A stretch of DNA of 64,000 bases from Blastomyces gilchristii SLH14081 (GCF_000003855.2 NW_003101676.1:1845007-1909006); one strand, 5' to 3'; positions 46,301 through 60,079 are shown, numbered from the stretch's first letter. Notes: generated by a model from the letters alone, not told the origin. Numbers and translations: made by a program.

Positions 46301-46793
46301 TGTTGAAATTGCATGAGTTAATTGTTGAATCTCTTTGTATTAGAGTTGCTGAGTTGTGTGCATATCTGCTATCTGTTGTTATTGTAATTTCAACATTGCT
46401 CAGAGTCACTGTGATATTACTTTTATACTTGCATTTGAGAGTTCTCTCATATTATTGTTAGACATGATTATATTATTTTATCAGATATGTAATATCTGCG
46501 AAATCTGAAGAAGTGTAATCATATGAATATCTTATACATCTGAGTGTCAGAACTCTCAGGTCTTTCACTGACATTCTCTTATAAGATCTTACTCTCTTCA
46601 TAAGATCTTGTTATGAGGTCAGAGTGACTGGTGAGCAAGCTTCTATCTGAGAACTTAGTGTTCACTTTAACTGTTTCTCTATTTCTTACACGTTGTTACG
46701 CGTTCAAATATCTCTCAATGAATAATCATTTCTAATGAGAAGATGATGTGTGAATAATCATTTCTAATAAGAAGATAATGAATGTTTTTCTAA

Positions 46794-47156
46794 TGTAAGA
46801 AGCCTATGCTGAATAGATCAGTATTATATTAATAGGTCTTATATAACAAAGAGAAAAAAATTAGAGAAGAAAAGAAAGAGAAAGTGTGAGAATCAGCAAT
46901 CAGGGTGAATATTTATACATATATGTAATAATGTACATAGTGAAGCTTCAGAGCAGAAGAATCTATACATGTTCATAACAGCCAAGAATCAGTGATTGAG
47001 AATGACTGAGAATCAGAGTGTATGTGTTTATGGCAACTAAGAATTGATGATTGAGAATGGCTGAGAATTGAAGCATATGTGTTTGAGAGTGAAGCGGAAG
47101 AATCTATGAAGTGTAACAGAATAGTCTATATAATTGATTGAGTGCAGCTCATCACA
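46794..47156 (-). repeat. 5' LTR of gypsy A3 (363 bp)
   Basis: TGTAAGAAGCCTATGC ... GCAGCTCATCACA; same internal tandem unit as the left LTR. Confidence 0.92.
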
Positions 47157-47189
47157 GCAGGCTTCTGATCATGTCTTCTAACATGATTT

Positions 47190-47284
47190 TATCAGGTCAC
47201 GTGATCTGGCTTACCAATTCTTTCACTATATAACTTTTCACAAGCTAGCAATCTTTCAATCACACAAGCTTTACATCTTTCACA
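47190..47284 (+). repeat. 5' LTR of copia element (95 bp)
   Basis: TATCAGGTCACGTGATCTGG ... CTTTCACA; the first bases are a mutated TGTCAGG. Confidence 0.92.
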
Positions 47285-47499
47285 GATTATGAGACCTGTT
47301 TTGTATAAAAATGCTGTCAATTCAGAATTTCTTGTTAATATAATCATTATTTTAACTACTGCTTCATTTGATACACTCATCAGAAGTTAAAATCATCTTA
47401 TTCTATTAGTATTAAAATCTTGTTGATTAATAATACTACTGCTCACTTAAAAAAGAGACTTGCAGAAAACACATCACATTGTAAAAAAGAAAGAAAAAG

Positions 47500-50400
47500 A
47501 GAACAATATTGATAAGAATTCAATAAAATGAATATCAAGATAGCGGATTCAACATGATCTCACGTATATACATATTTGTAATCTCATGTTCTTTTCACTG
47601 ATTCAGTTAATAATGATTCTTCACACTCATGATCTGTCAGTGAATATTCCTCTAAAGCATTTGAAAGCTTCATTGATAAATGCTCTGAAACACTCTCTTA
47701 ATTTGAAGCTGGTTTGAATACAGCTTCTGACACAGTCAGGCCGGCTCTCTGATCTACTCAACAGCTTGATGCTGGTTCTCATGAAGTTAACTGTTCAGAT
47801 AAGATAATATCAGATCAACAGATGAAACATCTCAAGATAACATTTGAGATGAAGAAGAAGAGATATAGAGTTCTAGAACTTGAACTATAACTGAAAAAAA
47901 TCTGTTAACAGAGATTTTCTACAGATTGATCATAGAATGTTAACAATTATTCTGTTATTATCTTAACAGTCTGTACAGTTACATGAGATTCTAATCTCAG
48001 TGAAAGGTTGAAATTCAATCTTTATAAACTAAATAGCTGTGTTGACAAGACAATCTCTCAATTTAAGAAAGATGTCAAGAATGCTGTAAGATTAAAGTCT
48101 ACCTGATATATTCAATTACATCACATAAAGCATCTCCATGAAATTGAAACTGGTTGATACACAGTGTTGATATATGATAGAGAAATAACAGACTCAGAAT
48201 TCTCTATAAAGACATGATGAATGAGCATCATTCTGAGACATCAGACACAGATGACTCTACACATTTATCTTAAACTTATTGAGTACAGGTGTTAGATCAT
48301 GTTTCTTCAAATATAATGAAAATCAGATCACTTATACTCTATGAAATGTAATTGAATAGAAATACTCTATCTCAAAAACACACTTATGCTGTGAGATAGT
48401 TCTGAAATTCATGTTACTTGATAATACACAGGTCATTCATCTATATACATTCTTTGATAAGTTTCAGTCTGTTATTATGAAATTGAAGATGTTGAATGCT
48501 TCTCTCTCAGATGCATGAATATTTAATATCTTCTACTCAGTTTTACTCAACAATTGAAGAGATTATATTTAAAAGAAAATGAAGAAGATACAGGATTTCA
48601 AATTCACAGCTGTGATATTGAATATTGATCTTCTCATGAAGAAGATTTACTCATAACTTGATTCTTCAAAAGATAAAAAGAATCTACAGAATATAGATTC
48701 TGTAGCTAATACTGCTACAATAGCTACAAGAGCTATAATAATCACTACATCTATCAATTCTAACAACAATACATCAAATTCGGCCTGTGAAGACTGTACT
48801 AAATGCAGTTATAATACTACTTAACAGAGCTTCTGAAATCATCAGAGGTCAGGCACTTCATCTTCATGTTCTGAATGTGAGAGATCTCACTTTGACATCT
48901 GTTAATTAATCAATTCTAACAGTGCTCTGAATAATTGAAAAATCTACAACACTGTAAGAATAAAGAAATTCAAAGAAAAGAAGAATAATAGTGAGAGTAG
49001 AACTTAACTATTTATTACAGATGAATCAGAGACCTATCAGATAACAAATCTCATGAAGATTATCAATGTGCCAGCCTGTTTCATAAAATCTCACAAGGAT
49101 TTCCTTACTATATGAGATAGTGGCGCTGAATGCCATATAGCAAGGGATAGATCATGATTTTTAAAACTTATAGCAGTCAATGATTTAACAGTTCAAGTGA
49201 CTAACAAGATTATTCTGAAGGTTCAGAGTGTCAGCACTCTGTTTATCTCAGTGAGTAAAAGATTAATAGAATTCAATTATATATACTATGTATCAGAACT
49301 ATCTGCAAATCTGATCTCTGCAGAGCTTATGAAGTGTGAGAACTATATTCACTATAATATACAAGTTAATACTGAGAACTACTTTGAGTTTCTATTATCT
49401 ATCAACAGTGATATCTTTTACATTAATCTGTCTCACAATAATATTTACATTCTATCTGACAGCTTACTGATATTTCATGATATAATGAATAATCTGATGT
49501 ATGAAGCAGTAGTATATATAACTGTTTTAAAATCAAAGACAATCTTAACAGATTATGATCTGAATGCCAGGACTTTGAAATCTTTCAGCTGTGAGAAGGT
49601 TGAACAGTTAATCAATTCTAAGAATTCAGATACTGATTTCTTTATTATCTCATTTTTATCTTGATTATCTGCAGTTCTTTCAAAGCATCTTTCAATAAAT
49701 GAGTGACATCATCAACTTAGTCATATCAGTGAAAATAGTATATTAAAAATGACCAGAAACCTGTGATTTGATATTGTTATTATCAGTCTGAAGAGATTCT
49801 CATTCTATGTCACATGTATTAAGACTAAACAGAAACACACTTTCTATAAGAATTTCACATCACATCATGCCACCTGCAAGGCCTTGAAGGTTTGAGTGAA
49901 TATATTCAGTGATAGTGAGACTTTTGAGACTGAAAATGTATTATCTTACTCTGGCAAGAAGCGTGCAATGATGATAACAGATGATGCCACTCATATGAGA
50001 TGAATATTTCTATTGAAATGCAAGAATTAGACATTGAGATATCTACAGATCTTCAATCAATTCATCAAGAATCTGCTGAGACATGATATTGTAATCATTC
50101 ACTCAGACTGTAAAGAATTGAATTCAAATGCAGTCACAGCATATATGCTCAGTGAAGAAATAAAGTGAGAGTTAACTCTCTCTCATACTTCACAGCAAGA
50201 TGAAGTATTTGAATGATCAATCAGTATAATTATTGAGAAGTCTCAATCACTATTAATAGATTTCTTCACTTCTGAAAAGATGTGAGATGAGACAGTTATT
50301 GCAGTCACAGAGCTGCTTAATCTTATATCAATCTCAACAATATTGTATAAGGGCCTTGAACATACAAAGCTGATTACTTTATATGAGACCTGGCTTGAAG

Positions 50401-52625
50401 CTCTACCTTCTGCACACAGTATTCACTGATGAGATTGCAAAGCATTCTTGAAGATAGTTCTCAAGCTCATCAATAAGATGGCTTCTCACTTCAAAGAGTT
50501 AATTTTTGTCAAATATGATGGTTTTACCAATTATAGATTAGTAAACCTCTTCAACAGGTGTTTATACATATCAAAAGACATCACCTTTCAGCAGAACCTT
50601 CATCTTGTCAATTCATTAATACTGACTACTTCACACAACCTGAAGGTTCTATTCAATGCGGCCTGTAAAGCGGCTGCGGCGATTCCTTCGGCGACATCAG
50701 GCCTACTCACTGCAACAATTCCTTCAGTGACTTCTGATTCATCAATTGATGATCTGTTCATTGATGAGGAAATTCAACCTGAGTGTTCATTATTTCTCAT
50801 ACTCACTAATAATTGGTGAATTGACTATAATATCTTCATAAGAATACTTATCTTTTTAGTGCAGAATTCACTGAATTCCTCAGAACTCACAGTTGAATCT
50901 GATAATTCTCTGAGATTTACAAGAAATATCACTACAGTGAGAGAAGCTTCAAAGAGGAATAGTCTTGAAGACCTACTTATCAATTCTGAGATCACTGCAC
51001 TTTCAATCCTGAAAAACCTCACATGTGCCAAAGCTTCCATGAAATGAAAGTATTATTACAAGACCTGTGTTAAAGAGATCAATTATTTGAAACAGATAGA
51101 GGTCTGAGAACTGATAGAGAGAACATCACAAATGAGTGTTCTTCACAGTCAATGAGTATTTAACAAAAAGTTCAACAATATGAGTGAGATTACTCACTAT
51201 AAGGCCTGCTGAGTTGTCTGTGAAAATCATTAATAAAAGAAGATCACTTACTTAAGAATCTTTGCATCTGTAATCTCTGCATTCATCTCTCAAGCTCTCA
51301 TAACAATCTTGACATCTCAGAGATGGTATATTCTACAGATTGATATGATGACTGCTTTTTTAAACACTCAGCTATCTGCTGATAAACAGATATATATAAA
51401 TCAACTCACAGAATTCTGTGAAGACTGTGATAATCTTATGTGTGAGTTGATGCAGAGACTCTACAGTCTTAAGCAAGCAGCACTCTTATGATATGAGAAG
51501 GTGTGAAAAATGCTATTACACTCAGACTTTCATGTCAGTCTCTATGATGCTGAACTATTTATTTATGATGAAAGACAGATTTATATAATTATCTACATAA
51601 ATGATATTCATCTCTACAGCCTGAAAATTAATGATCTGAAGTGAGTCAAAGCTGAAATCACTGCTAATTGCAAGATCAAGAATATAGAGAATTTCAATCA
51701 CTATCTGAGTATAAAGATTAATGGAGATTTAACTTCATTGATATTATCTTAATTTCTCTTTATAAGAAATCTTCTGAAGAAGTTCTTAATAAATGACTGT
51801 CATTCTACATTCACTTCTATGAAGAAGAATGTCAATTTTATAAATAATGATGAGAAACTGATTGTATACACAGCAGAATTTACTCTACAATTCTATCAAT
51901 CTGATATCAGATCTCTGTAATATCTGGTATTTAATACATGTTCTGATATAAGCTTCATCACAGAATTTCTTGAATGATTCAGCTTCTGATCTACATCAAA
52001 GAACTGAGCTATATATAAGTATATACTCTGATATCTACAGAGTTCAATTAATAAGAGTATAATCTATCACAGAGATGCTGAAATTGAATCTGTGATATAC
52101 ACAGATGCCAATTGAGCTGATAGAGATTCAGGATCTCATTCATTCCACTGAATTATATCATCTATATGACCAGATGGCACCTGTTGCATGACAGAGCTGC
52201 TGATAAACAGAGGTCTTCAAATCATCAACAGAGGCTGAATATATTGCATTCTCTGAGGCTGTATATAAGCTTGTCTGTCTCTGAGAGCTTCTAGAAGACA
52301 CTGAATTCATTTCATTCTGTCTCAATAATCTGAATACTGATGATCATCTCATTTCTATCACAGTCAATGATCTGGCTTATACAATTCATGCTGATAATAA
52401 GTCTATTATAGAGCTATTCTCTTCTGAAGCAGTTTCACACTGCTTGAAGTATATAGAGATCTGTTTCTACATTCTTCAGAATCTCATTTGAAAGCATGAG
52501 ATATCTATTCAATATGTTTCATCTGCTGAGAATGCGGCGAATGAGCTTACTAAATCACTTAAAATGTTGAAATATATATATTGAAAGAAGAATATAAAGA
52601 AGATAGAGAGATAGAGAGATAAAAA
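47500..52625 (+). pseudogene. Degenerate gag-pol of the copia element
   Basis: gag occupies about 47500-49000, with a Cys-rich end (CTKCSYN near 48794). The protease motif DSGA is at 49116-49127. A 155-codon open stretch (49197-49664) covers the protease-integrase linker. Integrase runs from about 49690 to 50600, with a histidine-containing start, DDATHM near 49979 and HSDCKELNSNA near 50098. RT carries LQIDMMTAFLNTQLS near 51330-51370 and LYSLKQAALL; its active-site box reads YIND at 51594-51605 where YVDD is expected. RNase H starts with YTDANWADRDS near 52098. Stops at many former Trp positions inactivate it. Confidence 0.9.
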
Positions 52626-52748
52626 ATAATGTATCTCATAACTGATTTTTCATTACTACATATTTTCCAGTCATTTTTTATATCTGTACTTGATTTGAAG
52701 GCGAATTTTATATATAGCATCATGTATAGTTACTCTGGTGAGTGAAAG

Positions 52749-52843
52749 TGTCAGGTCACATAATCTGGCTTACTAATTCTTTCATCATATAACTTTTCAC
52801 AAGCTAGCAATCTTTCAATCACACAAGCTTTATATCTTTCACA
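52749..52843 (+). repeat. 3' LTR of copia element (95 bp)
   Basis: TGTCAGGTCACATAATCTGG ... CTTTCACA. Confidence 0.93.
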
Positions 52844-53204
52844 GATTTTATATAAACACAGATACTGATATATTTGTTTTTATTTATATAGAATCTTCAT
52901 GTGTTGACAGATTCATATCTCTCAATAATAGTAAACTCAATGTTGAATTATTAGTCAAGAACTTGAAGAATATAATAATGAAGAAATTGTCTGTGTTATA
53001 TATAACTAAGTCTCTTATATCTTCTTCTACTCTCTCTGTTTCTTTCTCTGCTACTCTTTCTTAATCTTTTACACTTGTCTCTGTGTCCGATTCTCTTACT
53101 ACCTCTGTTTCTGCAATCTCTACTCTTACTACTTCTACTCTCTCTGTCTCTGCTACTTCTACTGTCATTATCAGCTTTCCCTATTTTAAGAAAATATTAT
53201 ATAG

Positions 53205-53485
53205 TGTAAGAGGCCTACGCCGAATAGATCGGTATCATATATAGGTCTTATATAACAAAGTGAAAAACATTAAAGAAGGAAAGGAAAGAGAGAAAGCACA
53301 GAAATCAGCAATCAGAATGAATATTTATATATGTATGTGATAGCATACGCGGTGAAGCTTCAGAGTGAAAGAATAGAAATTCTGTAGGTTTTCAGCTGAG
53401 AATCAGTGACTGAGAATCAGAAGAGTAGAAATCTGTGAAGTGTAACAGAATAGTCTATATGATTGATCAGATGCAGCCTGTCACA
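53205..53485 (-). repeat. 3' LTR of gypsy A4 (281 bp)
   Basis: TGTAAGAGGCCTACGCCG ... GCAGCCTGTCACA. Confidence 0.92.
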
Positions 53486-56400
53486 TTAGCCCTCTCTTTT
53501 CAGAAGTGAGATTGCGCATAGTTCTCATCAGTCAAGAGCTGCTGTTTCAGATAACATGAAGCTCAGAGTTCAGATCAGATGATCATAACTGACTCATTTC
53601 ACAAGATATTGTTGACTGCAGCTGCAGAGTCTCTTATCAAGAATATTCTCAATCTTTCACTCAAGTTCATTGTCTTCTTCTATGATTTCTGATGACTGCC
53701 AATTGAAAGTTAGTTGAGAAGAGAATGAATTAGTGACAGTGCAGTGAAGCAAGCTTGTATGAAAGACATTGTGAATCTCTGATGATGTATCAAGATAATA
53801 ATTGTGACTATCTAGGATTTCTATCATCTTATATTTGACATGACAGTAATTCAGTGTATAAGATGAGTATGTGATTCATATATTCTTAAGATTTAATCAC
53901 ATCAGATCTTTTATCTTATATCACTTAATGAGATCTTAGTGAACATTAGTTTAATCTTCTTAATTCTGTTTAGTACTCATCATGAAGACTGCTGCTCAAT
54001 TATAAGCATCTTAGAGCTTTGTTACTATATTGTCAGTGATCTGAATTGAACTGTAGAGATTTAGTATGAAATGTGTGATCTCTAGAAGATTTAATATCTT
54101 CATGTGATATCTGTGTATGAGGACGAATGAGCTTACACCTGTTGAAACAGCATCTCAGTCATTGATAGTGACTTCAGTGTACAGAAGAAGATCATGTCAA
54201 TCATCTTATAAGTGATTACAGAACTTATAAAGATAATTCTTTACAGTCTGAATTATTCATTCTGATGCATTATCAGTCTCAGAGTGATAGACAGTTGATA
54301 AACAGCATATAATCTTGAGAACTTGACAGATTCTTGTTCAGAGAGTACTCACAAATTGATAATCTTAATTCAATAATATAGATCTCAGTAATTCATGCAT
54401 CTGATAGAACAGACTCTAGAAAAGCTTCAGTGACTTGTTCAGTATTCATCTTATTACAAGATTTTAATATTATATTCTTACTCAATTAGTTCACAATAAC
54501 CAGAATATTTCTACAACTCTTACTCTCAGAGAGATTAATAGTGAAGTCAATTATCACATCTCATCAGATTTTATCAGAGATATTCAGTGATTTCAGCAGG
54601 CCTTTTCTACAGTTCTTTCACAAGATGATGAAGAAACAATAGTTACAGTTTCAGATAAAACATCTGATGCTGTTTGATATTTCAGATCAGTAGAACTCTT
54701 GAGAGATTATTCAATACAGTTATTCACAACCTGAATAATCAGTTATACAAGAATCATGCATCTCTTGTATTATTCAGGTGAGCAAGAGTTCAGAATAAGA
54801 GACTCAGTATCATTCACAGAATTGCAGAGTGTTATTATCATCAATTAAGTATTCTGAAATGTCAGTTCTTATATATAGTTCCGAAAAGAATCAGAATGCT
54901 TCTTGACATACTGCTTCAGTGAGTGCTTAAAGAAGTTCATCAGTTTAAGCTGTTATATATCACAATTCATTCAGTGTAGAAGAAGTGAAGGTATTGATAT
55001 CAGTGTCAGTTCAGAGAGAGAGTGTTCTAATCAGAGAAGTGTGTATAGTGCTATAAGTTGTTTCATCTTAATCAATCAATATCTTCAGATCTAAGAGCTG
55101 ATGTTCTTAGTTCATTCAATGAGTGTCTGTTACATTGAAAGGCATATCTTGCTCTTATCATAAGAGAGCATCTGTCATCAAGTTCTGGCTGCCAGGACAG
55201 TAGTGTATTGTAAAATGAAAGCAGCTTAAGAACTCAGATCATTACATCTGTTATTCAGTGAGTTTACAGATAGTAGTAAAGTACTTGAAATTCTTGTAAT
55301 CTGTGATTATCTCAAATTCAGAGATACTTCAGAGTTCAGAGTCTCATTCTTCTAGACAGTGTATGATTGTAAGAAGTTTCTTATCATAGATCTCATAATT
55401 GCATTCAGCAGGACTCAGTTTCTTAGACATGAAGACATATAATTATAAGACATCTGTATCATCATATTGTAATATAGCTTCTTCTGTGATATAGTCAGAG
55501 AAATCAGCTTCAATAACTGTCTTACAATCAGAATCAAATGTTATCAGCAGAGAGATATTAATGAACATCTTTTTCATTTGTGTAAATGCAGCTTCAGTAT
55601 TCACTGATCATTGAAATACTGAGTCTTTCTTAGTGAGTTCTGTAAGTAATCTTATGATATCTGAGAAGTTCTGTATAAATCACTGATAGAAGTTGGTGAA
55701 TCTGATGAAGCTTTGTACATCTTTCACAGTGCACAGAGTCTTTCATTCAAGAATAGCAGAGACCTTCTCAGACTTCATTCAGATTCTCTTACCAGCTTTT
55801 ATAATAAAGTCTAGATATTTTGTACTTTTACTCTTAAAATCATACTTGTCTATGTCTATCAGTAGTTCTGCTTTCTGTAGTCATTGTAATATCTTTCATA
55901 CATATTCTTGATATTCTTTCTTAAACTTATCAGTGAAGATGAGAATGTTATCAAGATATACAGATATGAATTCATCAAGGAAATCTCAGAGTGCTCAGTT
56001 GATATACTTCTGAAATATACTGAGAGTGTTAGTCAGTTCAAAGAGTGTGACTACTTATTCAAAGAGATTATATTGTGTTTAGAATGCTGTAAGCTACTTA
56101 TCTTCTTCAGTGATGCAGATCTTATAAAACACAGTGATGATATCTAACTTTATAAACTATTGAGCTTGTTCAATGCAAGCTAGAGTTGCATTAATAAGAG
56201 ATAAAGAATAACAGTTCTTCTTTGTTAATCTGTTTAGTTCTTGATAGTTCACACAGAATTGAAGTCCTTCATCTGGTTTTTTGGCAAAGAGAATAGAGAC
56301 TGTGATAAAAGAGTTACTAATCTATATGAATTCTTTATTCAACAGATCATTGAGTATCTTTTGAAGAAGAAGAAGTTCATCTTAGAACATATTATAAAGA

Positions 56401-57180
56401 GAGTCTCATGATAATTCAGAGTCTTTGACACATAGATTAATCAGCAGTTGAAAGTAATATGTTCTGATCAGTTACAGTTGATGCATACTTCTCATTGACA
56501 TCAATCAATGACTTCTTCAGAGGTGATCCCAGGGACTCAAAAGCCTGTTCAGATAGCGGAAACTCTTGCTTATGTATAGATATTTAAGTCTACTCAGTCT
56601 ATAGCATCTGCATCATTGTTGTTATTTCTCAGCACAGATGTATGAGTAACTGAGTTATTTCTCAGTATAGGTATATAAGTGTAACATCTTCTATCACTGT
56701 TCTGTATACTCTTACACTTGATAAGACAGTCATTCAATATCTGGAGTTGTATACAGAAACCTTTATAAGTCTGATCTTTATCTACACTTACAAGAGCCTG
56801 TAAGAGTTCAAAAGTTAATGTCTTCTTGAGTATACTAATCTTCATTCAATTCTTTCAAGATTGATCACCTGCTTCTAGAATCTTGATGTCAAAGTTAGAA
56901 ATGAATGTTGTGAGAGAAGTGTTTCTCTGTCAAGCACTCTGTAATCAATCTAATGCTTTCTATTGCATGACAGTGTCTCAGAACAGAATATCAAGATATT
57001 TAATAATGTTATCAGATATTTACAATACTGATTCACATGCTTTCATTCATAGATAAAACTTCTGTTTCACACAATTCTTCAATTATTCATTGATATATCA
57101 ATCTTGATTAACTAGTGAACTGATGACATCTCTATCTACACTCAGTTTTACGAGCATTTTCATTCTTCATGATGAGTAGA
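53486..57180 (-). pseudogene. Degenerate, internally deleted gag-pol of gypsy A4
   Basis: Minus strand: chromodomain end and integrase (53486-55010), RNase H (about 55180-55600), RT (about 55650-56415), then a direct junction to gag (about 56430-57180). Left of the junction the text matches A3 44640-44655; right of it the text matches A3 from about 45500 on. The protease and the RT-to-protease linker are therefore gone. The rest carries the usual stops. Confidence 0.85.
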
Positions 57181-57690
57181 GAGTGATATCAGAAGTATTA
57201 AAATATGCAGAAGCATCTAAGCATTCTTTCAGCACTTTTATATTCAATTCTGTAGATGTTGAAATTACATGAATTCCTTATTAAAATAATTGTTGAATCT
57301 CTTAATATTGATGTTATTGAGTTGCATGCATATCATCTATTTATTGTTATTGCAATTTCAATATTACTCAGAGTCACTGTGACACTGTATCTATGCTCAT
57401 GTTTAAGAGTTCTCTCATATTATTGTTAGACATGATTATATCAATTATTGAATATGTGATTATATGAATCTCTCATACATCTGTGTCAGAACTCTCAGGT
57501 CTTTTACTCATGTTCTCTTTGTAAGATCTTGTTACAGGGTCAGAGTGACTGATAAGCAAGCTTCTATTTAGAGACTCAGTGTCTGCTTAACTGTTTGACT
57601 GTTTCTCTATTGCTTACATGTTATTACATGTTTGAATATTTTCTCAATGAATACTTGTTTCTAATAAGAAGACAATGAACATTTTTCAAG

Positions 57691-57971
57691 TGTAAGAAGC
57701 CTACACTGAATAGATCAGTATAATATATAGGTGTTATATAACAAAGTGAAAAACATTAAAGAAGGAAAGAAAAGAGAGAAAGCACAGGAATCAGTGATCA
57801 GAATGGATATTTATACACATACATGGTGGTGTACGTGGTGGAGCTTCCGGGCGAAAGAATAGGAATTCCGTAGGTTTTCAGCCGAGGGTCGGCGACCGAG
57901 AATCGGAACGGTAGAAATCTGTGAAGTGTAACGGAATAGTCTATATAATTGATCGGGCGCAGCCCGCCACA
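57691..57971 (-). repeat. 5' LTR of gypsy A4 (281 bp)
   Basis: TGTAAGAAGCCTACACTG ... GCAGCCCGCCACA. The outer 140 bp are G+C-rich and apparently unmutated; the inner half is mutated. Confidence 0.92.
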
Positions 57972-57990
57972 TATAGGCTTAATGAATCAT

Positions 57991-59409
57991 TATTATTATT
58001 ATTATTATTCTTCAATTATAGATGTATGCAGTCAGAGACTATGACATCTACCTGAGAACTTTAGTTCTCAGGGTTTTTTCTATGTCTGTAAAGTTAACTA
58101 TTGTACATTCATCAATTTCAGATATGCAAAATCAGAAAATTCCAGCCCAGAATACAAAAACTGTTTACAAATTGCAGTGTTTTAACATCTTTTAATACTT
58201 TGAAATCATTTGACAATATCATGACAAAAGAAAAGAGAGAAAGAACACAGTCTCAAAGATAGACACATTAAATAGATAGATAGAAAGAAATTGAAAGGAA
58301 AAGATACAGAAAAAGATAAAGTAAAGAGAGACTATAACAAAACAAATTATTAAAAGAGAGTGTATAGCTGTTTTAACAGACTATATCTGATTGATTTTCT
58401 CCTCTTCATATTCAGATAATTCTGAATTTAGCCATTTTCTTGTAGCTGCTTGAGTTTCTGATAGAAAGTCTATTAAGTATTTAATTCCTGTCTCAGTTGA
58501 GAATAAGAATCTCATATTTAATTGATTTAGATCATACTTCTCTTTCAATCTGGCTCTGAGACTATTGTATAATGCACAGTGCATTATAATATGCTCAGGA
58601 TTCTCATTTGTATTGCAGAATGAGCATTCTATTGAGTCAAATCTATCATCAAATCTTTGTATATAAGATTTGAAATAGCCATGTCCTAGTTTCAGCTGTA
58701 TTATAGATGAGAATATTTTTCTTTTTACATTTAATTGAACAAGATTTCCACTTGGGTTTGTTTCAAATCTTGAATTAATGTATACTCCTCTTTTGTTTCT
58801 GCCAGCTTTCATTTCACTTGTCTAAACAAGATTCTTTTATTTTTCTCTTTATAAAAGACCAGGACACAATTTTTGAATAGATCTGCTTAATTCTGCACCC
58901 TTTTTTACAGCTGAATCAGTCAATTCATTGCCATGAATATTCATATGAGCAGGAACTCAGTGCAGATGAATTCTCAGCTTTGATGTTCTTCTCTTTTGAA
59001 TTTTTAAAACAGAGTTTAAGATCAGTTCAAGATTCATTTGATCATTATGAATCTGACTATTTCTAAGTCTTTTTAAAGCAGCTTGACTATCAGAGAATAT
59101 CCATGCCTCTTTCAAACAATTTCCTCTTTTATGAGATTTTATTTCAATGAGTTTGAAAGCTTTCACTATTGCAAATAGTTCAGCATCAAAGACTTCACAT
59201 TCAGAGCCTAGATTTCAGAAATCTGAGATAAAATTAATATTATCTTCAGTATAAGCAATGCCTGCGCCTAATCTATTCAAGTTCTCATTTTTTGAGCCAT
59301 CTGAATAAATCAGAATAGAGTCTTTTATATTGATTGTAGAAGTTCTCTTCAAATGCTGTTCATATTCTTTCTCTTTTGATAGTTCACTTATTTGTAAGTC
59401 TATAAGAGA
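57991..59409 (-). pseudogene. LINE portion of the chimera (RNase H and zinc motif)
   Basis: Collinear with L2 from about 41990 to 43390, minus strand, nearly identical. It holds RNase H (AWIFSDSQAALKRL near 59105-59060) and the C-terminal CSFCNTNENPEHIIMHC near 58630-58580, ending at the TAG complement at 58381. A frameshift near 58750-58760 turns KPKWKSC into NPSGNLV. It lacks RT, so this copy could not mobilise itself. Confidence 0.88.
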
Positions 59410-60079
59410 CTACGGGCGCTAGCCACCCGCAGGATGCATCTTAAGCTAATTACATTTAACCCCCTATAATTAACCGACCACCGCGTCCGTCCTCTCGGGC
59501 CAGCCACTAATTTCCAGGGGCGTTAGTTAGTGGCTGCCACCGCCCACTTGGTGGCGTACACACCAAGCTTCCGGTTGCTGATCTCAGCCCCATTAGATGC
59601 CCATAGGCCTACCAATCAGCCGTCGTGGCCTCGCCCCGTGTTAGGGACTAACCATAGGCTTGATGACTGCAGTCCTCCCTGCCAGTATTAGGGGTTGGCA
59701 GTGAGCTTGCAGGCACTAGCCTATCAGGGTGCCCTGTCTAGGGCCTAGATGCGCGTCTAGGCCTGCTAGTCGGGTGGTTTTCAAAATCATTCCCTGTATT
59801 TGGGGGGGAGCTAGGCTCCGATGGCGGCCCTAGTTAGGGACTTGCTTAAGTAGTGTATAACCACTACATTAGGCTTGACTCTATATCGTTAGAACCTTGA
59901 CGGGTGCACAGTAGGATAGTGGGACATTGGCACCCCATGCCGGCCCTGGTGGGTGTTCGCAGGATCTTGCTTAACTAGTGGCTTGGCTTGCAGTAGAGAG
60001 TTCTACCCCGCACCAAGCCTTACTAATTAGGCTCAGCCCCTATTACATGGGGGCTTTCATGGGTAAGAAGTGGCAGGTG
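59410..60079 (-). other. G+C-rich body of the chimera
   Basis: 670 bp with balanced base composition, abruptly different from the flanks. No open frame of interest. Short words recur (CTAGGCCTAG-like, TTAGGGACTTGC, CTTGCTTAA). No similarity to other parts of the window, so its source cannot be named. It may be a long SINE body or part of a non-coding RNA. Confidence 0.6.

Larger units (their letters stand above)
39520..47156 (-). mobile_element. Ty3/gypsy family A, copy A3, carrying a LINE
   Basis: Complete minus-strand element with exact 5-bp TSD GCAGG (39515-39519 and 47157-47161). It has the longest LTRs of the family (362 and 363 bp). It contains the LINE insertion 41538-43390; net length is about 5.8 kb. 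Inserted in gypsy B3. Confidence 0.95.
47190..52843 (+). mobile_element. Ty1/copia retrotransposon, complete copy
   Basis: Plus-strand element of 5654 bp with two 95-bp LTRs and exact 5-bp TSD GATTT (47185-47189 and 52844-52848). Domain order is gag, protease, integrase, RT, RNase H, which defines copia. The related solo LTR is at 21475. Mutated, but with unmutated pockets such as 50660-50700. Inserted in gypsy B3. Confidence 0.95.
53205..57971 (-). mobile_element. Ty3/gypsy family A, copy A4, internally deleted
   Basis: Minus-strand element of 4767 bp, exact 5-bp TSD TATAG (53200-53204 and 57972-57976), LTRs of 281 bp. Roughly 0.9 kb shorter than A1 without its MITE, because sequence jumps from RT to gag near 56418, removing the RT N-terminus and the protease. 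Inserted in gypsy B3. Confidence 0.95.
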
